From the NCBI RefSeq assembly GCF_019925205.1, contig NC_083566.1, positions 7,502,001 to 7,566,000 on the forward strand: a stretch of 64,000 nucleotides of DNA. The letters are read 5' to 3'. Below are positions 47,741 to 60,351 of this stretch, in pieces. Positions within the stretch are counted from its first letter, which is position 1; each line of letters opens with the position of its first letter. Source of the stretch: Metopolophium dirhodum. Its lineage: Eukaryota > Arthropoda > Insecta > Hemiptera > Aphididae. A program made the translations under genes and the position numbers. The notes under the pieces were generated by a model. It made no database searches. It worked only from the letters and a program-made list of their open reading frames with translations, and had not been told where the DNA came from.

Positions 47741-48013
47741 TCACATTCCCATGTTTCTGGGCGCGGTCGACGTCGCCGCCGCGTCGCGCCGTTTTAGTCG
47801 CTTGGCCGCCAGTGCGCGAATCACTCGAAAGATAATATTATACACTGCAATAATATGTAAGTATATATTTTTAATTATATTAAATGGCTTACCCGGGTCG
47901 GCACATCGGACCTCAGCCGGCCGTCGGTTTACGAGTGCCACGGGTTTCGGTTTTATTACCCCGAAGATAACGCACATGTGAAGCAACCTGCGCACCGGCG
48001 TCTGCGGCGTCAT
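47741..48013 (-). CDS. Candidate small two-exon gene, unknown product
   Basis: Two GC-rich segments on the minus strand flank a 48-bp AT-rich stretch with textbook intron ends: GTAAGC at the donor (47892 downward) and TTATTGCAG at the acceptor (ending 47845). The intron length is a multiple of three. The spliced frame from the ATG at 48011-48013 gives about 74 residues, rich in Arg, Ala and Val with a basic AKRLKRRDAAATS end. Unspliced it gives 90. Another ATG at 48018-48020 opens a different 35-codon frame. On the plus strand a GTAAGT donor (47857) offers a competing reading. No family is recognised. Confidence 0.25.
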   Translation of the reverse strand: MTPQTPVRRLLHMCVIFGVIKPKPVALVNRRPAEVRCADPGKPFNIIKNIYLHIIAVYNIIFRVIRALAAKRLKRRDAAATSTAPRNMGM

Positions 48014-48020
48014 CGTCCAT

Positions 48021-50790
48021 TTTTTTTTATTTAATAGTATACAATATATATATACATTTCTAACTCACCTATACCTAACCTAACCTACTCATCTACCCTA
48101 TTCGTACCGATGTAAAAGAATAAAAAAACAAAACTGCGTGTGTCACCCCCTTTGTCCATTATGTATAGGTACTACCCACATATACCAGTACCTTGTGCCC
48201 ATAAACAATATATGTGTGTGTGTTTGTGTGTGTGTGTATGTCCAGTACTCGCCAAAGTATAGTGCCACGTCTCCTTCTGCGGATAGTGATTAGAATCCGG
48301 CAGTAAACACGCACACCGCCGAGTAACGTTCGTGATATATACTTCGGTCGGTCTGTGATTACGATACAATACAACGTTACAATATGATGACATTGAGCCG
48401 TCTTCGTGTAAAAAATAATAATATTATAAACTTAGGACCTACGTCATATTATGGTGATAGTAATATATATAATAATGAAATGAACAATGGACGTTTAAAA
48501 GTGATTTTTCAAAACTAATGCCGGCAACATAACTCCGATTATCCATTGAATTCTTCCAGTCGTCTACGGAACAAATTTGTAAAACAATAATCATACCATT
48601 ACAACCGTTTTGTAAGGGTCAAAAATTAGATTTTGAAATTATAGTTGAGGGTTTTACGTTATAATTAGGGGATTTAAATACAGGTTGCATTTTTTTTCTG
48701 GATGTCCTAATTTATTCATTTTGAGCACAAAATTCGTTTCATTCATCAAACAACATCAAAATGAAACTTCTATTTTGCATTTTGGTGTACCTATTTTAGT
48801 TTTAAAGCATTGTTTAACATCATATGTTAAAAACAATTTTCCTGGGAAATTTTTAAGTTTTGTAATATTAATAGTGCATTAAATTATATTTTTTAAGGCA
48901 TTTTTCTTGTTTTTAAGATCTACACCTAGTTTTAACATATTTTTATTGTTTATTGTTTATTGTATCATGGTATTTGTGGAAAAATTCACTTATAATAATA
49001 TTATAATACCTATGTATAATAAATATTGTAAAATAATAATAATAGAAGATTTTTTTCTTAATAAGAATATATTAGATAAGACAAATTTATTTTAATATTT
49101 GAATGCATAGATAAGGCGTATTAAGTTAAGTAGAAATAAAAAGTACTCAAAATATAAACTTATACGATATAACAATCCTGATTAAAAATTAGTACAAATT
49201 TTTTATTAACTTTTAATTTCCTAAAACATATTTATTTTGAACTGATATTATAAATATAAATAAACCAACGTCACAAATTAAATAGTAATTAATAACCACT
49301 AGGTACCTACGTCCTACATATATTATTTATAATTAAAAACTAAACTTTTCTATTAGGAAAGATATAAAAAATAATTTCCACGAATTAATCAATCGTGAAT
49401 AAAAACTGAGGTATTTATTTAATTTATCGAATCGTTTAAAATCTCGTATGATTAATGGTACACTATAAAATGTTTATTACGAAGAAATTGAAGTAATTAA
49501 TAACACAATTTTAAAAAGTCCCGGTTTCAGTTTTATAATATTTACAATATGTAAGCCACACTGTAACTACTGGCTTTGAGTATTTAAAATGGCAAAAATC
49601 AGTTGGAAATATAATTATTTTAAAATTATTAAAACCTTCAAAGGTATGATGAGCGATAAGTATATTATTATGATATTTAAGTGATATTGTTTTAAATGAT
49701 AACTTTTAAAGCATAACATAATAATTATTGTACGCACGTTTTCATTTATTTCACTAATTATTATAATTATTCCAGGAGAAGTTATATGTTAAGTATCTGC
49801 AACTGTAAACTATTTATTTTATTTATTAAAAAGTAAATAAATTGAGAAAAGGCGTGTTACATTATAATTAATATTTTAGATATTTATATAAGTAAATTTG
49901 AAAATATCGATTAATAAACTATTATTGATACGTCAATGCCTATTTAATTCTTGTGATAATTAAAAAGATGTCAGCGCATTATTTGTTTTCGTTATCTGAC
50001 CCGTGCGCAATATAACAAATTTACTTTTAGCAGAACCAACACTGTATAATTGCTTTTAATATTATAATAAATTCACCTAGGTAATAGCTATTGCCAAAAC
50101 TTTAAGTTAAGAAAATTACATGTGTCCTTACATTTGCTTTTTATGATATTTTAATTGTTATACAATGTATAAGCAATTTTAAATTGTAATAATTTACACG
50201 CTCATAACTTACATCAAAATTGAAATATTATAAAATAGCGAACGCAGAGACACGGGTAATGTTCTTACTTTTTAACTTAAAGTTTGATAATGGTTGAATT
50301 CACTCTAGCATTAAAAATAATAACACAGGGTTGGTCTGCTAAACGTTAATCTGCAATATTGCACGTGGGTCAGAGAGAAAACAAATAGTGCGCTGACATA
50401 CTCGTAAATAAGTTTCTTTACTATTACAGTTAATTTGAAAGTTATATGGACCAAGAAAAAAAAAACTAACAAAAGTGTGTATAGCTGTATAGGCGCGTCT
50501 CTAGTATCCCAGACATTTTCAATAATCGAATTTCTGATTGAAACCCCAACAATATGTTGTACATTAACAGACATAGTTTAAGTTATATAATAATATTGCA
50601 CACATCATGACTGTTATTTTTAGAGAATTTGAAGATCATTAGATATGTGTACAGAAGAAGTTGCTGCATATTATAACCTGTTACAGTCTTACAGATATTA
50701 TATTTTCTAAAAATTCTAATTTTAATTTGATTTCATAAATTTGTACGTTTAACAATTTATATAAATGTTGGTTTTAAAGAATAAAATAAC
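48021..50790. other. AT-rich non-coding DNA
   Basis: A GT-rich tract lies at 48211-48240 and GC-richer DNA extends to about 48370. Beyond that I see no gene. Confidence 0.5.
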
Positions 50791-50870
50791 CAATTTTGTG
50801 TAGTCGATCCGGTGGCATCCCGCCGGTAGTTTAATATGCAGATGATTTAATTTTTGTTACTGCCGATCAC
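50791..50870 (+). pseudogene. Reverse-transcriptase YADD motif relic
   Basis: In one plus frame the translation is RSGGIPPVV, a stop at 50832-50834, then YADDLIFVTADH. YADD followed by hydrophobic residues is the catalytic strand of reverse transcriptases, and the preceding hydrophobic PVV is also typical. The frame stays open for about 50 codons after it, but no further motif is clear. It is a decayed fragment if real. Confidence 0.35.
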
Positions 50871-52330
50871 CGCATATCTTGCGGAGTAAAAACGTGCCTG
50901 TATATACAATACGACCGCCGGGACTTGGAGGTCGTATACTTATACACTACCTACCTACCTATATATATTATATCAAGATGCGCACCTATCCTACATAAAA
51001 TATTATAACTCCTCGCGAACAGGAGAAAACGATACCGAAATGATTTTATTGGGTCGATTAGACCGTGGAGGCGTCCGTGTTCGATCCCTTCGGATGGGAG
51101 ACCGTGACGCGTATCCAAAGACTAAAGTATATTATATTAGTATATAAATATTATATATTTTACACAATGTATAACTATATATTTATATATAATTTTCTTA
51201 CGCGCGACTGTATGAATATTCAACGGCGGTGGCGAACCGGTGGCACGTGTAGTGGCAATAATTATTATTATCATGAGCCGCCGCGGGTTCCATTGTGTGT
51301 GTGTGTTTTTTCTCTCCCTAGCGACGATGTCGTCGTCGTCGTCGTCGATGGGTAGCGGACACAGTCGGGTGTGTGGGTGGCTGCAGGATGGCGCGTTCGT
51401 ATAATGCGAAGAATGTATATATAAAATATATACATATATAATATATAATATATAGTGGCAGCGGCGGCACACGTAATTCGCGGGGCGAGTAGTTTTTATT
51501 TTTTATTTTTTTTAAACAACGAGGGGGGAAATGTATACATATATAATATATAGGTATTATATATATAACGGACCGTCGTCAGAGGAGGAGAAGGAGGAAA
51601 GAGAATGAAACGGTGGTGGCTGAGGAGTTGTGTGTAGGGGATGAAACGAGGAGAGGAATTTTCTTTCGGGCGAGATCTTCGTGTGCGCGTGTGTATACTT
51701 AAAGAAAAAAAAAGAGTAAAAGCGAAGGCGGCGGCGGCGGTGACGGAAAAGAAAATATGGCCGCTCATCAAGACCCTCGCACTGCTCTCGCTTATTCTTA
51801 ATTTCCATTCCGCAAGCGGGTGACGGACCACGGCGGCGGCGGAGGAGCAGTGCGCGCGGCGGCGGCGCCCGTTCGAAATCCAAATATAATTAATTTCCCT
51901 CCCGCGCCTTGCCGAGTATACGCTATATAGTCGTTGGCCGTGCATGCAAAGAAAGCGTCATTTCTCTTTTTCGCCCGTCAGCTCTGGCGCAAAGCTCTTT
52001 TATTCTCCACCACCGCTACTACCACCACCGCCGCCTCTGTAGTATTTTCTTTGACATAACGTCATATTTATATTTGTAAGAAAAAAAAACAGATAACTCG
52101 ACGTTAAGATTTCGGCGTCATAGGTACACGCGAATGAAAAAATCGCGCTTAGGTACAATAAAAAAATATGTTTTAAACAACCCTGAGTCCGTAATTATCA
52201 TTATTATTATTATAGTTATTATTATTATTATTATTATTATTATTGTTATTTTTATTGCTGTTGTTATTATCGTTATCGTTGTTTTTGTTGTTGTTGTTGT
52301 CACAATGGTCCACCGAGAGTAGTTTCTGTG
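50871..52330. other. GC-richer island
   Basis: Contains CpG-rich single-copy DNA, a GTC repeat (51328-51348), GGC repeats (51727-51745 and 51831-51870), an ATT/GTT compound microsatellite (52199-52300) and a polypyrimidine-AG acceptor-like site at 51307-51321 before a Ser-rich 25-codon frame. It could be a promoter or first-exon region. No protein is recognised. Confidence 0.4.
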
Positions 52331-52407
52331 TAGGTACTACTTACACACTTAAATAGCTGCGATAATGTATAGATACAAGCCTGACAAAATGATCACAGTC
52401 GAAGTTG

Positions 52408-52440
<33 letters not shown>

Positions 52441-55400
52441 TACATACATATACATACATACAAAAACACACGCCTAGAGAACCAACATATTCTTTACGAA
52501 AACGTCGAAATATATTATCTTTATTTTTATAATATACGATCTAAGTAATTAATAATTATTAATAGGTATACATTGAAGTTGTATCGCCTGTATCGCCGTC
52601 AGTGAACAAGTGTATGAAATATATATGATCGTAACAAGAGAAAGAGAAAGCGAGAGAACGTTAAGGAAGTTCATGCTATCATTTTATTTTTATTATTCAC
52701 CAAAACGTATTTGGTTCATCATGGTTCTTTTTAGTTTAAGCTGTCACTAATAAACAATAATATTGTAAAATTCCATAAATCTCCAATTCATATAGTAGGT
52801 AGTCATAATAATATTATAATGCATTAATGCGTATAATAGTGGTAACAAGCATTATCCACACAATCGTCGTTCAACACTGTACAGAAGAAAATTATTATAT
52901 TTTACATTGTATAATACATAATTTAATACACGGTTTTTTTTTATCAAGAATCAACTAGCATTATATCAAAAATAAATTGATATTATTATAATAAAGGACA
53001 TTCTAGTAGATATTTAAATTTAAAAAATATATTTTATCATTTCCAAGTCTTGTGATTTAGATTTATTTATATTTATGATTTAGTTTTGGCCGTTTGTTGG
53101 GACTAAATATTAAATTGAAATTTTAATGTTTTTAGTTTACAAAAATAATTTTTAATCATAGGTATAACTATAAAATGTAATACTAGGCTAATTATTCAAC
53201 TGCAAATTAACTATACTTAAAAATTCTGTACTTATTTTAGAAACATTTAAAATTATCAAAAAATGTTTGTAATAACTTACAACGATAAATCTTGGAAAGC
53301 TAAAAATAACAAATATTTTATAATATTGTAATTTAAATATAAATAAAATATATAATATATATAATTTAATCTCGAAGCTTTAAGATTTTAGTTGTGATCG
53401 TTTCTGTATTGGTATATAGGTATTAATTATATACTGATATAAACACTGAAAATCTACATATCAGGATCAATACAGCTGATATCCAATCAATAACTCATTA
53501 GTGGTTAACATAGACAATGAATTATGAAAAATCAGAAAAACAACACTATACCAGCAATAGTTTTTAATTGTAAAGAGGCCTATTAAATGTAAATACTCTG
53601 TATAAAAAAAGATCTTACAAGAAAAATATGAAGCGTCAATACGAAAATAGAAAATAAAAGTGCTCGTGTGTGAAAGAAACAATAATCATGGACATGCACT
53701 TATCAATATTTAACAATGAATTATTTTGTTTATATCACACCGATAAAAAATTTAAGTCAATATGTAACATCACCAAATCTAAGGGTAATTTTACTAATCA
53801 AAATAATGGCATATCATCTGCGAAATTAACAATTTGCTTTCTGTTAGAGACATATGAAATCAACCATGAAAAAAAAAGATCATGAATTCCAATACAGGTA
53901 AAATGAAGTATATTTGAGGGAATGGCATGGATTAGTTTACCTAGGCACTATAATGTGCTATTTACTATTTTCAAAGAATATAGGTAATTACAGGTTCATT
54001 ACATATTATACACACAAGAATCAATCTGATTTTTTTAACTATTATTATCTAGTATCTACCATATACCGCCTATATACTCTGATATTCATAATATATTTTT
54101 ATTCAAATAAAACTATTTCGAAAGTTTAGCTACTTATTATTACTTATTATTACTACTTATTATTAAATTTTCTTATGCAAAATCGTGTTTAAACTTTTAG
54201 TTTCTAATAATAAATAGGTATACAACCATCAAGCTATAGTCTACCAAAAAAAAAATTTTTTTTAAATGAATATTATTTTATAATTTAAAATTGCTTACTT
54301 TAATAGTGCAATCAACTTCTGAATCACCTAATTTTGATATTTAACATTTTAACGTCAAGGAAATGTATATTAATATTATATCACGTTTCAATATTTATTC
54401 ATTCAAATATATTATGCATTTCTAAAATAATTTTGTATTGTCAGGTATGAAAATACTAAATGGTTAATATCTTAATTACAAAAAATTTTAACCAATTTAA
54501 GTACCAATATATTTATTCATGTTAGAATTCCAGCGTATCGTAATGAACCCCTAAGGCCCTAAGATAGCCCGTTAAACTATAATATATGAAATTGAAATCA
54601 AATCGTCTGTATATAATCGTTTTTGAACGTTTTATATTAGGTAGGTAGTAGCTGGTACCCTTATTATACCTAAGCCGGGTTTACACTACTAACTATATTA
54701 TTATAGTCCATACTCCCTATACATTACTGTTTCTATACATCTCTATATATGATACCACTTTTAACTTGCCCCCAAAGATAATCTAATATACCTACACAGC
54801 TTTCTGTTGTACTTTCTCACTGGATAGAATCAAATACAGTTAAATAAATTTAAAAAAATCATGTCAACTTATATTATAAAATTACTTTTTTTATTTAAAA
54901 TATTCAATTGGTAATGGAGTTGCTAACATACGGTACAATTTATAACTGTGATCAGATATTGCTTCATTTGTTAAGTAACATGATTATGTACTATGAAACA
55001 AAACGTACAAGTTCAAAATATTTTTTTCGATCAGAAAAAATATTAATAACTTAAAGGCCAGATACATTTCATTTATACTACAACTACGGGTAAGCCACTG
55101 GAAACGGATGTACTAAAGTTTCAGTGTTGTAATTAAATTTATAAGTTATGGAGTATAATTTATACAATTCTGAGTGGAGATTTTTTCTTGTTATGTATAG
55201 AAGCAGTTCGAGCAGGTTACAGTTAATTTAATCAAAGTGTCAAGTTGGTTTAAAAATATATTAAAAATATATGATAACATATTTTAATGTCTTGTGTCTA
55301 AAGTTGTAGTATTATTATACCACATAACTGCACTATGCAACGTATTTTTTGCAATAAATTATAAACAGCTGTCTCACTTAGAATCTGTGATAATGATGAA

Positions 55401-55558
55401 TAATAATTTATAAATAATTAACTAATTTCGTGTTTACCTAAAAATAAAAATAGGTACGGATTACCCTATATTATTATAAACTGTTTTTAATTTTTAACAC
55501 ATAGGTATTGCATTGATTTATTGAAAGTTGGAACATTTGTTTCTTAAACTTTTATTTT
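52331..55558. other. AT-rich non-coding DNA
   Basis: An AC run followed by ACAT units is at 52410-52462. No gene is recognised. A fragment of the GATTCTGAG repeat (ATTCTGAGTGGAGA) lies near 55170. Confidence 0.5.
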
Positions 55559-55881
55559 GAATTCTGAGCAAAGCGATGAATGTATTGATATTACAATTTT
55601 GTTCTTTTTTTCCCTGCCTGTCATCTACTCATCACTAATTAACTTTTAAAATTTAAATTTTGAGGATATTTTCTGGTAACAAAGTTGGTAATTTTAAAAA
55701 GAACCGGAAAGACCAAAAAAAAAAATTAAGAAAAAAACGGGAAATTTTTACAGAAAACCTGTTTTTGTTGTAACTTAATAATGATAACTGTTGAGACTTA
55801 AAATATTCACCGATTATTTATATTAGTATTTATTAGATATATAACATTTAAAAATTTTTTGTTAACATTTTATAGTTTTTA
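55559..55881 (+). mobile_element. Dispersed repeat, GATTCTGAG family, fragment b1
   Basis: Begins GAATTCTGAGC then AAAGCGATGAATGTATTG, and carries GGGAAATTTTTACAGAAAAC and GTTGTAACTT in the order seen in fragments a and c. No coding capacity. Confidence 0.5.
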
Positions 55882-56520
55882 GATTCTGAACGGAGCGAGG
55901 AATGTAATGGTTTTACAATTATGTTTATTTATTTTTCTCCCTCTAAACTTGCTCAAAAGTATCAAGTATAGCATTTTTTCTGAAAGGTAATGTTCTTGAA
56001 CTGGTACTTTAAAGAGGTCATTTTTCGATTTTCGAAACACTACTCGAAATAAAAGTGGTTAGAGAAGAAAAAACGTACGATTTCACGATTTTATAATATT
56101 AAATAATTACGGACGTTTTCTACCAGAAATATTGCTTCAAATGAAAAATGACAAGAGATATTTTTTGTTGTATTTTGGATTTTGTTTCTTACGGTTTAAA
56201 GTTCATTTTTTGAGTTATTTGTAGACATTTTAATTTTGGGAGTTTTTTGTAGTAATTTGGTTAAATTTGGGTTGTTTACTTATATTATCCATACCTAGAC
56301 ATGGTAAAATTTTCAAAACATTTGAGCGAATTCTGAGCTTTTTCTTTTCTTTTATATTTTTTTTCATTTTTATGATATTTCCTAATTATAAATTATAATT
56401 ATAATTATATAAATTACCTATTTATATAAATCGTTCTTAAGCTGTTCTTAAAACGCTTTGTTTATCACCATAGAAACGAATAAAATTAAATAAAAAAGAT
56501 TCCCTCGTCCGCTCAGAATC
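55882..56520. mobile_element. Inverted-repeat element b2, GATTCTGAG family
   Basis: A 639-bp unit with about 22-bp inverted ends: GATTCTGAACGGAGCGAGGA at the left and, as reverse complement, GATTCTGAGCGGACGAGGGA at the right. Flanks AGTTTTTA and GTTTTTTA are similar and may be a decayed 8-bp duplication. There is no transposase frame. It lies next to fragment b1, so the two may be nested copies. Confidence 0.6.
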
Positions 56521-57763
56521 GTTTTTTATCGAATGCAATCATTGCATTCAAATCGAATACAGTAAAATTACACTATCCTGTCCGAGGCCCGAAGGGACGA
56601 TGGACAAACATCCACCACCGAAATGCCCTGGCTTATTTTTTATTTATGTACCTATAATACACTTTTTGTTTTGGGGTAAAAAAGCTTGAAAATGAAATAG
56701 GAGGTCCCTCATAAGTTGTTCTTAAAAGAATTATAGAAAAAAGTTTAGCACTAGGTGAATTATTCCACAAATATATTTAACATTTATCATTTTTTAAACA
56801 ATGAATTGGTAATGATTTTAGTTATATTGTTATAATTAAAAAATATTTGTGGAGAACCGAAATTTTTCAATTTTATATCTATTATTATATTTTATCATAA
56901 GTAGGTAAGCAATGGCAATATTATTTTCAAATATTTAGATTAATTTTATGCTATTGCTTATTTATACCACGAACTTATTCATATTTCATACCATTTTACC
57001 GTAAGTCGGTATTGATTCAAAAGTTAATAACGATAATATATTATTATATAATATACAAGATAAAAATATATATATTATTAAAATTATTAGTAATGTAATA
57101 GATGCAATGTTTATTCCAATAATCGATCCAACCAACTGACTGCCGAATTACTAAAAGTAAAATAAATAACTATAGTAATATAGGCAGATAGACCCGTTCA
57201 AAAACGTTTTTAGTATATACAATGAGTTATTGATGGTTACAAATTTAACCAACCCATTGCAGTTACTAAAATATTGAGCGATTACCTACTTCCCAACTTT
57301 TTCATAATATAATATAATATGTTATACTATAGTCAACATTACTTTTACTTAATAATTTAAGCTTTAAATCTTTTTAAATAGTTACCCTCTTAATATAGAC
57401 CAAGGTCATTACACCTATATTCTATATAGGTATTCTCGTATAAGGTTTAGAAAAATATTAGATTTAGTCAATAATATAGATATAATTAATTTTAAGTTTT
57501 AATAGAAAATAAGTATTATGTGAGTACTCTACGAATTCGCACCAAATAATATAAATGTAAAAAATTGAGTAATTAATAATTTAATAGTCTTCATAGTAAT
57601 TTGGATTTAAACAATGTATTATCTTATTTTCTCGTTCCTTACATAATGAGTACTTTGACTTAGGTATCCCACAATGGGTACAAACGTACAACCCGTTTAA
57701 TTATTTTTGTAGCATAAACTTAAATCCCAGCTACCGATAACATATAAAAATATATAATATGTA
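56521..57763. other. AT-rich DNA with repeat debris
   Basis: Contains a GC-richer word string with TGTCCGAGGCCCGAAGGGAC (about 56580) and CCTCATAAGT (about 56706), probably debris of the neighbouring repeat. No gene. Confidence 0.45.
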
Positions 57764-57922
57764 AAGTGAAACCTCTGAATAGCGTACACTCTCGGTCACT
57801 GAAATTATGTCCGCTATTCAGAGGGTTCAGTTAGTAGAAAGTTTATAGTTTGTTCTCAAAATAATGTCCGCTATTCGGAGATGACCGCTAATTGCAAGTT
57901 TTCGTTAGGGGAGGATTCACTG
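57764..57922. mobile_element. Short pogo/Tigger-type MITE
   Basis: A 159-bp element with TA at both ends (57762-57763 and 57923-57924). The left end is AAGTGAAACCTCTGAATAGC and the right end, as reverse complement, CAGTGAATCCTC. The interior holds GTCCGCTATTCAGAGG and GTCCGCTATTCGGAG, subterminal words typical of pogo/Tigger ends. Only the ends survive. Confidence 0.7.
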
Positions 57923-58337
57923 TATAATAATAATTCACTCAATTCCCGCTTTCGCGACTATTCTCATTTTTTAAGAAATTTTGATTATACATACATTATA
58001 AAACTATTATCGTGCGGCGTTCTGAATAGACTATTTGGCTACACCAATGTCGTGAGTTATGTTTATCGGTATCTGTCAAATCTTCTGGAATGTTCAATAA
58101 TAGGTACATAACATTATGTAAGTGTGATATTATTATGAGTGACAACTGCATAGTCTATGTAACGTAATATTTTTAATTTGGTATACTGTATACACCATAA
58201 TATATTTACATAATATTATATGCATAGTTATTATTTATAAAAAATGCGGTGCCCGCAATCATCATTAATTATTCCTAGTTTGATCATTAAATTTTGTTTA
58301 TACTTATAACCAGCTAACCTGCATATAATATACTTAC

Positions 58338-58500
58338 TTTAAACCATTTTAGCCCCGATTCTTTTGGTCCTACGACAGTATAGTTACCGATATTACGAAT
58401 GATTACCGATTTTCTCATTGTGCAATTGAATCCAAAGGACTGCAGACCGTTTGACACCCGGTCACAATACACTTCACCAAACCAATGTCTTGTCACGTCT
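58338..58500 (-). CDS. Candidate internal exon, unknown product
   Basis: A minus-strand frame of about 54 codons reads like a real protein segment: two Trp, two Cys and mixed residues including HWFGEVYCDRVSNG and IIRNIGNYTVVGPKESG. It ends at AAA followed by GTAAGT (complement ACTTAC at 58332-58337), a strong 5' splice site. An in-frame TGA lies just upstream, so the exon would begin at an AG near 58500 (GAAG or GAAGAG). The patch is far less AT-rich than its flanks. I do not recognise the family, and a decayed exon is as likely as an active one. Confidence 0.35.
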
Positions 58501-58504
58501 CTTC

Positions 58505-59580
58505 AAGGATAACAGCCAACTTCCCAAAAACTGTAAATCATTTAACAACTGCAGATAACTATACACCAAAAATTAGCAAGTATCTATACACTTTTGTATA
58601 AAAAAATAACCAGAAATAGACACAAAACGTTATATACAATCAACCGAATGAGAATTACATTTTTGAATTCTTTATTGGAATGTTGAATTCAAATAACTGG
58701 CCGTCTAAATGTTTGTACGCCACTTTAGGAACTTAGAATTTAAAACATTCCTGTACCCTTTAAGTGAGGTACACACCAAACCTAAACTACGCCGGATCTA
58801 GTTAAATGTATTAAAATACAAGTGTTTTTAATTTATTATAATTTTTTTTTTATTATTAAAATTATTTACAATCTATAGGTACAGTACAATAAGTATTATG
58901 TGTAAATTTGATAATTAATTGTTATTGCCAGAAGGTTAGCATTTATGAGCAGACACTCGGCAGTGCCACCAGAAATTTATTATAATTAAAAATAATTGCT
59001 ATATTATAGTGATTATCAAAATCATCAATAATTTTATTCATTTTCAGAAATTATTAAGCATGATTATTGATTTATAGATAAGTAACTTTAAACCGTATAA
59101 TACATAATAATACAAGATAGTAAAAAAAAAATACCTCCTTAGTCATTACAGCGACATCTATTAGTAATCAAACGAATTACAAAATGTGAAAAAAAAATGT
59201 AACTAAAAATATATTTATTCAGAAGGCAATCACTTTTATTATTGTTATTTTAAGTTTTGTTTAAAATATAGTTTCATTCTGTAAATTAAAATAAAGCATT
59301 AAAATGAATAATTAATTGTAGTTTAAACATTATCGACTAATTTATTATTATGATAATATATAAGTGGTAGCTATTGTTTATTGACTCAATTTTAATGTTC
59401 ATTTTGAATGAAAATTATTATTCATTTTCGATAACAGTATTTACTGCACCTATTTTCTGAACACCGATCTACCGGTCTCGCGAATAATATCTTACAAATA
59501 AAATAATTAAATACGTGTGAGAATTGGTGTTATAAATTATCTATAATATTATACAATATAATATGTAGTGGGTACATGCG
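58505..59580. other. AT-rich non-coding DNA
   Basis: No gene is recognised. It runs up to the TATA box at 59582. Confidence 0.5.
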
Positions 59581-59581
59581 G

Positions 59582-59589
59582 TATAAAAG
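59582..59589 (+). promoter_or_regulatory. TATA box, candidate promoter
   Basis: TATAAAAG is a consensus TATA box. It opens the GC-richer block that contains the CBM14-like frames, and initiation is expected near 59612. No ATG occurs from there until 59931. Regulated cuticle-type genes often have such promoters, but the link is inference. Confidence 0.4.
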
Positions 59590-59881
59590 CTCGCCGGTGA
59601 ATTCGATTGCTATTAATATTATTTTACGCGTTATCACACGGCGGCGGTATATAGCGTCGTATATCACAATATACGCGTATACGCATTGTGTATATAGCAA
59701 TATATTACACGGTAATAAACCTGACGCAACGTAACGGACTTTGTACAGAAGTTGGTGCGGGCACCTTCGGAGACGACTACTGCTATTATACCACTACTGC
59801 GTCTTGTATAATATTATATATACAACCTACGTGTATAAATATATATTATAATAAAGGGGCCTCTGCCGGAACGGGAATTAG

Positions 59882-60351
59882 CGGGCGGTGGACGAGGAAG
59901 TGCGGTGGCCGCCTGGTTATTATTCACGATATGTTATCTGCGATGGGACTCTGCGCGCGTGGTGTAATACCGACGAGGACGATGACGACTATTATGGCCG
60001 GCCAGGGTGGTTGGACATGCGGCGAGAGCGGGCGGTGGTATGCGTCGTGTACTACAGTTGTGCCGGGCGGGGAGGTGTCCGTTGTTAGGTGCCCCCGAGG
60101 GATTTTAGTGAGAGAAACTGGACAGTGTGGTGGTGGCGGACGAGTACGAGGGAGAGCACGAGGAGGACAAGGGGGACGAGGAGGACGAGGAGGAGGACGA
60201 GAAACCGATGTCCGAGGAGATCCTTGAGAAGGGTAGTTTGGCCGGGCTAGGACCACCGCCACCGTCTTACATGCATATGGACAAGGCGAACGGATGGACG
60301 GACACACAACAATGGGATGGAGACGACGGCGCGACGACGAAGAGGAAGTGA
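59882..60351 (+). pseudogene. Chitin-binding (CBM14/peritrophin-like) region in three frames
   Basis: Coding-like sequence passes through three plus frames in turn. From about 59888 to 60075 the frame has a PPGYYSRYVICDGT segment, an acidic run and CVVYYSC (60041-60061). The next frame gives RCPRGILVRETGQC (60087-60128). The third gives an acidic Glu/Asp-rich tail, then PPPP and a basic end at TGA 60349-60351. Joined by one-base shifts, the cysteines would be spaced C-x5-C-x9/10-C-x11-C, close to the peritrophin-A pattern with its CxxYYxC and CPxG signatures. The shifts fall near a G-rich run and a TGG repeat. Such proteins bind chitin outside cells. Either the gene is decayed or the assembly has small indels here. 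Confidence 0.4.

Noticed and set aside
50311..50574. 87-codon minus-strand frame starting at a true ATG
   Set aside because: The first 35 residues look mixed enough to be coding, but the rest is hydrophobic AT-driven sequence and no splice signals or family support it.
52118..52322. Ile/Val-rich and Thr-rich frames at 52.1-52.3 kb
   Set aside because: They are the two strands of an ATT/GTT microsatellite.
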